Origin: Longispora fulva
GTDB taxonomy: Bacteria; Actinomycetota; Actinomycetes; Mycobacteriales; Micromonosporaceae
DNA: 64,000 nucleotides
Assembly (NCBI RefSeq): GCF_015751905.1
Contig: NZ_JADOUF010000001.1
Location: forward strand, 868,001-932,000
Reading direction: 5' to 3'
The translations under genes and the position numbers were made by a program. Below are positions 58,906-64,000 of this stretch, piece by piece (positions within the stretch are counted from its first letter, which is position 1; the number at the start of each line of letters is the position of its first letter). Under the pieces are notes generated by a model that did no database searches, was not told the origin of the DNA, and saw nothing but the letters and a program-made list of their open reading frames with translations.

Positions 58906-60858
58906 ATGAAGAACACGCGTGTGTTAGCGGCGGGGGTCGCTGTCGGCGCCGCCGTGGCCGTCGCGATCGCCTCGGCGGTGACCGCCTCCGGCGCGCCGTC
59001 GGCCCAGCCGTCCGCGCTGGTGGCCGACGTCGCCGCCCCCGACCCGTCGGCCGCCGTCGCCGGCGCCGAACGGGTGATCGCCGCCGACCCGGCCGCCGTG
59101 CACGGCGCGCCGGGGGAGAGCTACACGTCCCGGGGCGTCGTGAGCACCCCGCAGGGCCTGCAGTACGTGACCTACGACCGGCGGTACCAGGGCCTGGCGG
59201 TCGTCGGCGGCGACTTCACGGTCGTCACCGACGCGCACGGCAACGTCCGGTCCACCACGGCCGCGCAGACCAGGGCGATCACAGTCGCCACCACCCCGGC
59301 CGTCGCGGCGGGCCAGGCGACCGCGACGTCGCGGGCCCAGCTCCCGCACGTGGACGCCGTGACCGGCCAGCGGCTCGTCGTCCTGGCCTGGGGCGAGCCC
59401 AAACTGGCCTGGGAGACCATCGTGGTCGGTCTGACCGAACACGCCCCGAGCAGGCTGCACGTCTTCGTCGACGCGGCCACCGGCGCCGTGCTGCGCGCCG
59501 ACGACGAGGTGAAGGCCGGCGAGGGCACCGGCAAGTGGAACGGCCCGAACCCGCTGGCCATCGACACCACGCACTCGGGGAGCACGTACACGACGGCCGA
59601 CCCGAACCGGCCCGGGGTGAAGTGCACGGACATCGGCACCAAGCAGGTGTTCTCCGGTTCGGACGACACCTGGGGCAACGGTTCCGGCGGTGACCGGGAG
59701 ACCGGCTGCGTGGACGTGCTCTACGACGTGCAGCACGAGTGGGACATGCTGAAGAACTGGCTCGGCCGCAGCGGGATCGACGGCCGGGGCAACGGCTTCG
59801 AGGTGCGGGTCGGCCTGGGCGACGTCAACGCCTACTGGACCGGCGACCACATCGAGATCGGCCACAACAACAACAATGACTGGATCTCGTCGATGGACGT
59901 CGTCGGGCACGAGAACGGGCACGCGATCGACCAGTTCACCGGTGGCGGCACGGCCGGCGAGGCCGGGCTGGGCGAGGCGACCGGGGACATCTTCGGCGCG
60001 CTGACCGAGGCGTACGCCAACCAGTCCGCGCAGTACGACGCGCCCGACTACCTCGTCGGCGAGATGATCAACCTGACCGGCAACGGCCCGATCCGCAACA
60101 TGGCCGACCCGTCGAAGGTCGGCAATCACCCCAACTGCTACTCCTCGTCGATCCCGAACACCGAGGTGCACGCCGCCGCCGGCCCGATGAACCACTGGTT
60201 CTACCTGCTTGCCGAGGGCACCAACCCGGGCAACGGCAAGCCGACCAGCCCGACCTGCAACAACGGCGGCACCCTCACCGGGATCGGCATCCGGCAGGCC
60301 GGCCAGGTCTTCTACAACGCGATGCTGGCCAAGCCGTCCAACGTCAGCTACAAGCAGTACCGCACCCTGACCCTGAAGGCCGCCAAGGACATCGACTCGA
60401 CGTGCGGGTACTTCGCCAAGGCCAAGGCGGCGTGGGACGCGGTGAGCGTGCCGGCCCAGTCCGGTGACCCGACGTGCTCCGGCTCCACCCCGACGGCCTC
60501 GCCGTCGACCAGCCCGACCGCTTCCCCGACCGCGTCCCCGAGCACCAGCCCGACCGCCGGCCCGACGTCGAGCCCGACCGGGCAGCCGGGCGGCACGGTG
60601 ACCGTCACCAACCCGGGTCAGCAGACCGGGTTCGTGGGCTTCCAGGCGTTCCCGTTGCAGATCAGGGCCACGTCCAGCACCGGGGGCACCCTGACCTACT
60701 CGGCGACCGGACTGCCGCCGGGCCTGTCGATCAGCTCCTCCGGGGCGGTGAGCGGCCGGCCGACGACGGCGGGCACGTACACCGTGAAGGTCACCGCGAC
60801 CAACAGCGGCGGCGCGACCGGCAGCACCACGTTCAGCTACCAGATCTACGGCTTCTAG
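58906..60858 (+). CDS. Secreted M4 (thermolysin-like) metalloprotease with Ig-like C-terminal domain
   Basis: The 650-residue preproprotein has a signal peptide (about 1-30) and an FTP-type propeptide (about 55-200). The M4 catalytic domain carries the zinc motif HENGH (His335, Glu336, His339), the third ligand Glu357 in GEATGDIFG and the later catalytic His in EVHAAAGPMNHWFYLL. A Ser/Thr/Pro linker (about 525-560) leads to a putative Ig-like domain with the LPPGLSISSSG pattern. It should degrade extracellular protein. AGGAA precedes the ATG. It ends at a strong shared terminator. Confidence 0.92.
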   Translation: MKNTRVLAAGVAVGAAVAVAIASAVTASGAPSAQPSALVADVAAPDPSAAVAGAERVIAADPAAVHGAPGESYTSRGVVSTPQGLQYVTYDRRYQGLAVVGGDFTVVTDAHGNVRSTTAAQTRAITVATTPAVAAGQATATSRAQLPHVDAVTGQRLVVLAWGEPKLAWETIVVGLTEHAPSRLHVFVDAATGAVLRADDEVKAGEGTGKWNGPNPLAIDTTHSGSTYTTADPNRPGVKCTDIGTKQVFSGSDDTWGNGSGGDRETGCVDVLYDVQHEWDMLKNWLGRSGIDGRGNGFEVRVGLGDVNAYWTGDHIEIGHNNNNDWISSMDVVGHENGHAIDQFTGGGTAGEAGLGEATGDIFGALTEAYANQSAQYDAPDYLVGEMINLTGNGPIRNMADPSKVGNHPNCYSSSIPNTEVHAAAGPMNHWFYLLAEGTNPGNGKPTSPTCNNGGTLTGIGIRQAGQVFYNAMLAKPSNVSYKQYRTLTLKAAKDIDSTCGYFAKAKAAWDAVSVPAQSGDPTCSGSTPTASPSTSPTASPTASPSTSPTAGPTSSPTGQPGGTVTVTNPGQQTGFVGFQAFPLQIRATSSTGGTLTYSATGLPPGLSISSSGAVSGRPTTAGTYTVKVTATNSGGATGSTTFSYQIYGF

Positions 60859-60866
60859 AAGAACCA

Positions 60867-60898
60867 CCGGCCCGGTGAGCCCCCGCTCACCGGGCCGG
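60867..60898. terminator. Strong bidirectional terminator
   Basis: A 14-bp perfect stem (60867-60880 with 60885-60898) and a CCCC loop lie between the convergent M4 and pectate-lyase-fold genes. Confidence 0.9.
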
Positions 60899-60904
60899 CT
60901 CCGG

Positions 60905-62215
60905 TCACGGCCTCTTCTCGTCGGCCAGGTAGACGGCCCCGGCCAGACAGTCCCGGTACTCGTAACGCGGCGTCGCTCCCGTCCAGCTCAGGATCCCCGT
61001 GGACCGGTTGGCGAACCGCGAGCCGTCGTAGAGCACCTTGCCGGCCGTCGTCGGGGTGGCCGACGTCGTGACCTCGTGCCTGCCCATCAGCGCGCAGTCG
61101 ACGTAGCGCACCATCGGCCCTCGCGACCCGTTGAGGGTGAAGTCGTATGCGTGCGTGAGTGTCCCGGCGGCGAACCCCTGGAACGCCCGGGCCGTGTCGT
61201 CGCAGGACTCGAAGGTGATGTGCCCCTTGTACCAGGCCGAGTCGATCACCTTGTGCAGGTCGCAGCGCAGCTCGAACCGCACGCCCTGGGCGTACAGCCG
61301 CATCACCGAGTCGGCCCGGCTGGGCACGGCGCGTTCCAGCTTGAAGAACGTGCCGGCCTTGTGCTCGTCGATCAGGATGTAGGAACCGCCGATGAAGTTC
61401 ATCGAACCGCCCCGGTTGTTGCGGACGAACACCCCGGACTGGAACTCGACCTTGCACTCCCGGAACCAGTAGTTGAGGAACTGGTCCTGCTGGCTCACTA
61501 TCGGGGTCATCCCCATCACCAGGAACGCGTCGGAGTAGGTGCCGGACACCTGGCAGTGGTCCCAGCCCATCTCGCTGTTGAGGTTGGAGACCGAGGAGCC
61601 GTCCAGGCCGATGCCCCGGGTCCAGTCGCCGCGCCACTCCACGTCGGTGTACCAGGTGTCCTGCACGCCCAGGCCGGCCGCGTCGGAGTAGGAGTAGTTG
61701 AAGCTCGACGTCGGGTTGGTGCTGTGGAAGCTCAACCCCGAGATCCGGATGTTCTTGTACCGCCGCTTGTTCGTCCACAGCGTCGTGTCGTCGGCGGTGG
61801 GCGCGTAGGTGATCGTCGACACCCGCTTGCCGTAGCCGGTGATGCTGATCCCGTCCACGACCCCGTTCAGGTCGCCCCGCGCGTTCCTCTCGCCTCCGTC
61901 GACATTGGGCAGCAGGCAGTCCGGCTGGGTGATCAGGTAGTTGCCGGGCGGGATGACCAGCACCTTCCTGGGGATCTGGCTGGAGTACGACGTCGCCTGG
62001 AACGAGGCCAGCAGCTCCGCCGCGGCGGCCCGGAACGCGTCGTCGCTGGGCCGGACGCCGGTCGGGTCGGCATTGTGGTCCAGGACGTTCACGCTGCCCG
62101 GATCGGCCCCGGAGACCACCGCCGCGTACGCGGGGGCCTGCGCCAACCCGCCGACCACCGCGCCGGCGCCGACCCCGACCGCGCCGGTCAGAAAGGCGCG
62201 CCTGTTGTCCACCAC
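60905..62215 (-). CDS. Secreted pectate-lyase-superfamily (beta-helix) protein
   Basis: The 436-residue protein has a Tat-like signal (NRRAFLTGAVGVGAGAVVGG, to about residue 32) and an N-terminal VNVLDHNADPTGVRPSDDAFRAA segment (shown in part) typical of the Pectate_lyase_3 superfamily, followed by parallel beta-helix repeats (NIRISGLSFHST, GGSMNFIGGSYI). No catalytic residues can be assigned with confidence; it may be a polysaccharide lyase, an epimerase or a non-enzymatic binder. Start is GTG at 62215 with AGGAG upstream. Confidence 0.78.
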   Translation of the reverse strand: MVDNRRAFLTGAVGVGAGAVVGGLAQAPAYAAVVSGADPGSVNVLDHNADPTGVRPSDDAFRAAAAELLASFQATSYSSQIPRKVLVIPPGNYLITQPDCLLPNVDGGERNARGDLNGVVDGISITGYGKRVSTITYAPTADDTTLWTNKRRYKNIRISGLSFHSTNPTSSFNYSYSDAAGLGVQDTWYTDVEWRGDWTRGIGLDGSSVSNLNSEMGWDHCQVSGTYSDAFLVMGMTPIVSQQDQFLNYWFRECKVEFQSGVFVRNNRGGSMNFIGGSYILIDEHKAGTFFKLERAVPSRADSVMRLYAQGVRFELRCDLHKVIDSAWYKGHITFESCDDTARAFQGFAAGTLTHAYDFTLNGSRGPMVRYVDCALMGRHEVTTSATPTTAGKVLYDGSRFANRSTGILSWTGATPRYEYRDCLAGAVYLADEKRP

Positions 62216-62286
62216 TGGGTCTCCTGTCGTGCGAGGGATAGTTGATCAAGGGTAGTTGATCATGTCCAGCCCGGTTTCCGTCGCGG

Positions 62287-62450
62287 GTGGCCGCCGCGGT
62301 CCCCGCCCTGGCCCTGCTGCTGGCGGTCCCCGACGCAGCGGCGGTGGCCCGTGGTGACCCTGTCGATCACGATCCAGCACACCTGCGCCGAGGACCTGAC
62401 GGTCACCCTGCGCGGCCCGGACAACAGGACCTGTCCGGTAGGCCAGCAGG
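62287..62450 (+). pseudogene. Remnant of a secreted P-domain protein
   Basis: One frame gives a signal-peptide-like AAAVPALALLLAVPDAAA (from 62287). About 65 nt later another frame gives TLSITIQHTCAEDLTVTLRG, matching the P-domain pattern seen in the M14 enzyme at 32821 ([20 protein letters not shown]). The two are out of frame and the rest of the domain is missing, so this is a decayed or heavily truncated gene. Confidence 0.45.
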
Positions 62451-62602
62451 AGCGCCACCCGCACCCGCTGGTCCGGCGCACGCACGTTCACGGTGCCGTC
62501 GGTGACGTCGCAGGCCGGCCGGACGGAGCCTCAGAGCCCCGCCCGGGCGTCGTCCTCGGGGATGTCGATCGGGCTTCTGCCGGGTAACTTCGAGGAATGT
62601 GG

Positions 62603-62800
62603 ATGATATGGCTGGGAGTGCCCGCTGTGGCGATAGCGGTGTTCGCGGTTGTCCTCGACCGCCGGCGCGCACGGAGAGTGACTGACGGCGATGTCCAGGG
62701 TGCCGCGAGGGCCTCGCTGAGCAGGAACGAGCGGATCGACCTCGCGGCCGTCGAGGCCCAGGCGCGCAGCCGGGGAGCGGTGGTCCCCCCGGCGCTCTGA
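62603..62800 (+). CDS. Small single-span membrane protein
   Basis: The 65-residue protein has one N-terminal hydrophobic helix (MIWLGVPAVAIAVFAVVL) followed by a basic stop-transfer (DRRRARR) and a cytoplasmic helix (SRNERIDLAAVEAQARSRG). GAGGA lies a suitable distance upstream of the ATG at 62603; a second ATG at 62597 is too close to it. Function unknown. Confidence 0.55.
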   Translation: MIWLGVPAVAIAVFAVVLDRRRARRVTDGDVQGAARASLSRNERIDLAAVEAQARSRGAVVPPAL

Positions 62801-62849
62801 CCGGGCCCGCGCGCCGGGCGCACCAAGGGCCGACCAGCGGCAGGGCGCC

Positions 62850-63178
62850 GAAGTGTGCCCCTGCCGGAGCAGGCGCGACGCCTCCTCCGGGTAGCCGGTA
62901 CGGTCGCGGGCTGGCCACGGTCCAGGTTTCCGAACACGAGCGGCACATCGAGGCCGTGGCGGGCGCCGAACGCCCCGCCCACGCCCGGCGCCGGCCAGGC
63001 GCGCCGCCAGGCCCCAGCGGTCCGCCCACCGGCCCATCGTGCCGACTACCGCGTCCCCGGCGGCGCACAGCAAGGCCCGTTCCACGGTGGACAGCTCGGC
63101 GACCGTGGGCCGCAGCCCCAGCTCGGCGGCGCAGGCTGCGGCGGCGACGCCGCCCCCCTGGCGCCGCCGCCTCGCCAT
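62850..63178 (-). pseudogene. Remnant of a type-B carboxylesterase-like gene
   Basis: Minus-strand reading gives a helical stretch (TVERALLCAAGDAVVG, MGRWADRWGLAARLAGAG). After a one-base frameshift near 62970 it gives FGARHGLDVPLVFGNLD, the signature around the catalytic His of type-B carboxylesterases (compare the HGYEIEFVFG of acetylcholinesterase). No nucleophile-elbow part is present in this 480-nt gap. It is best read as the eroded 3' end of a lost gene. Confidence 0.5.
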
Positions 63179-63280
63179 CGCCCTGAGCAGAAGTGTGACG
63201 ACCCCGCCCCGGTGAACGGACCTCCCGGATGGCTACCCTGTAGCCGCACCGAACATCGACAATGGTCACGGGGAGTCACT

Positions 63281-63895
63281 TTGCGTCGTATGATTGTGCC
63301 TGCCCTGGTGGCCGCGCTGGCGCTGACCGGCTGCTCCGGTGGTCCGTCGAAGACCACGGACAAGAACGCCCAGCCGGGTACGACCCCGGCCGCCGCCACC
63401 TTCGCGCTGGACGACAGCCGGGACGCTGGCGCGCCGACCCTGACTGTGCAGAAGGGCATGTGCGGGAAGTTTGACATTGTCCGACTCGTCGCGATGTACC
63501 CGAAAATCGAGCCCGACGCCAGCAATTACGAGGACGGCTTCGCCTCCTGCACTCTGAGGTACGCCCAGGGCGAGCCCGAACGGCTGTCCATGTGGATCGA
63601 CATCTCCGACAAGACGTCCGCCCGCCTGGCCAGGTTCAACGTGCGCGGCACGTTCCTGGAGTCCGGCGAGAAGGGCGAGACGGCGGAGACCCTGGAGGAC
63701 TTCCCCGGAGTCGCGTACCTCGTGACGACGGTGAAGAACAAAACCCTCACCTACAGGGTGTCCGCGCAGGCCGGGAATCTCGTCGTCGACATGCACTTCT
63801 TCCTCGAATCGGACGCCCCTGCGCAGCCGAACGCCACGGTGCGCGCCGCCGCCATCGACGCGGCGAAGGGCACCGTCACCCGACTCCTGGCGTGA
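63281..63895 (+). CDS. Lipoprotein of unknown function
   Basis: The 204-residue protein has a lipoprotein signal (MIVPALVAALALTGCSGG, lipobox LTGC) and a mature domain of about 170 residues with KGMCGKFDI and FASCTLRYA, suggesting a disulfide. The likely start is TTG at 63281 because GGGGAG lies 6-7 nt before it; the ATG at 63290 would be too far from that site. A conserved-looking actinomycete lipoprotein, family not recognised. The last 100 nt of the window after it show nothing. Confidence 0.7.
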   Translation: MRRMIVPALVAALALTGCSGGPSKTTDKNAQPGTTPAAATFALDDSRDAGAPTLTVQKGMCGKFDIVRLVAMYPKIEPDASNYEDGFASCTLRYAQGEPERLSMWIDISDKTSARLARFNVRGTFLESGEKGETAETLEDFPGVAYLVTTVKNKTLTYRVSAQAGNLVVDMHFFLESDAPAQPNATVRAAAIDAAKGTVTRLLA

Positions 63896-64000
63896 CGACA
63901 CCGTTCGACCGCCTGAGTCCGGCGCGGTCGGCGGACCACATGGCGGGATCGCACGGGTTCGGTTGGCGGGGGCCGCGCGCGGCGGGTAACGTCAGGTGCC

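Overview
This is a very GC-rich chromosomal segment from a filamentous actinomycete. The evidence is the codon usage, the AGGAGG-type ribosome sites, the ATGA/GTGA gene couplings, the SARP/AfsR-type regulators, the 2-methylisoborneol genes and the many secreted hydrolases. A member of the Micromonosporaceae or a close relative is the best guess, but that is inference. I saw no tRNA, rRNA, CRISPR array or complete insertion sequence.

Layout. 1-5.3 kb: the end of KdpD, KdpE, and a converging operon of an RHH-type regulator, a DUF4097 protein and a DrrAB-like ABC exporter. 5.4-15 kb: an alpha-galactoside unit with a cytoplasmic GH36 enzyme, a divergent ROK repressor sharing an operator, a sugar ABC importer and a large secreted CBM35-bearing clan-D glycosidase. 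15-22 kb: accessory genes, namely a hydrolase, an XRE regulator, an inositol-monophosphatase-like gene, a DUF5919 gene, small metal-knuckle genes, a PfkB kinase and decayed gene copies. 22-25.3 kb: a catabolic operon (Gfo/Idh/MocA, DUF993, TIM-barrel isomerase) behind two LacI-type operators. 25.4-39.2 kb: secreted GH59, GH95 and GH27 enzymes, a second ROK regulator, a sigma factor fused to an extracellular CAP domain, a secreted M14 carboxypeptidase and RtcB. 39.3-42.7 kb: a membrane-anchored periplasmic-binding-type sensor coupled to a P-loop ATPase. 42.7-50.5 kb: a 2-methylisoborneol operon that includes a family 2B encapsulin shell gene, followed by an IclR gene and facing a large SARP/NB-ARC/TPR regulator. 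50.7-54.4 kb: a second accessory island, paralogous to the one at 19-21 kb and inverted relative to it. 54.7-58.1 kb: a cytoplasmic M14 peptidase preceded by a separately encoded propeptide-like protein, and a SARP. 58.2-64 kb: a BP74-like secreted protein, an M4 protease, a pectate-lyase-fold protein, decayed remnants and a lipoprotein.

How it works together. GH27, GH59, GH95 and the CBM35 glycosidase would strip terminal galactose and fucose from plant or fungal polymers outside the cell. The ABC importer would take up oligosaccharides and GH36 would split them inside, with the two ROK regulators sensing sugar. The 2-MIB operon makes an earthy volatile, probably inside or on a protein shell.

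The most unusual items are the sigma-CAP fusion, the split propeptide/M14 pair, the encapsulin-2-MIB operon, the receptor/ATPase pair without a permease, and the two inverted paralogous islands with eroded duplicates.
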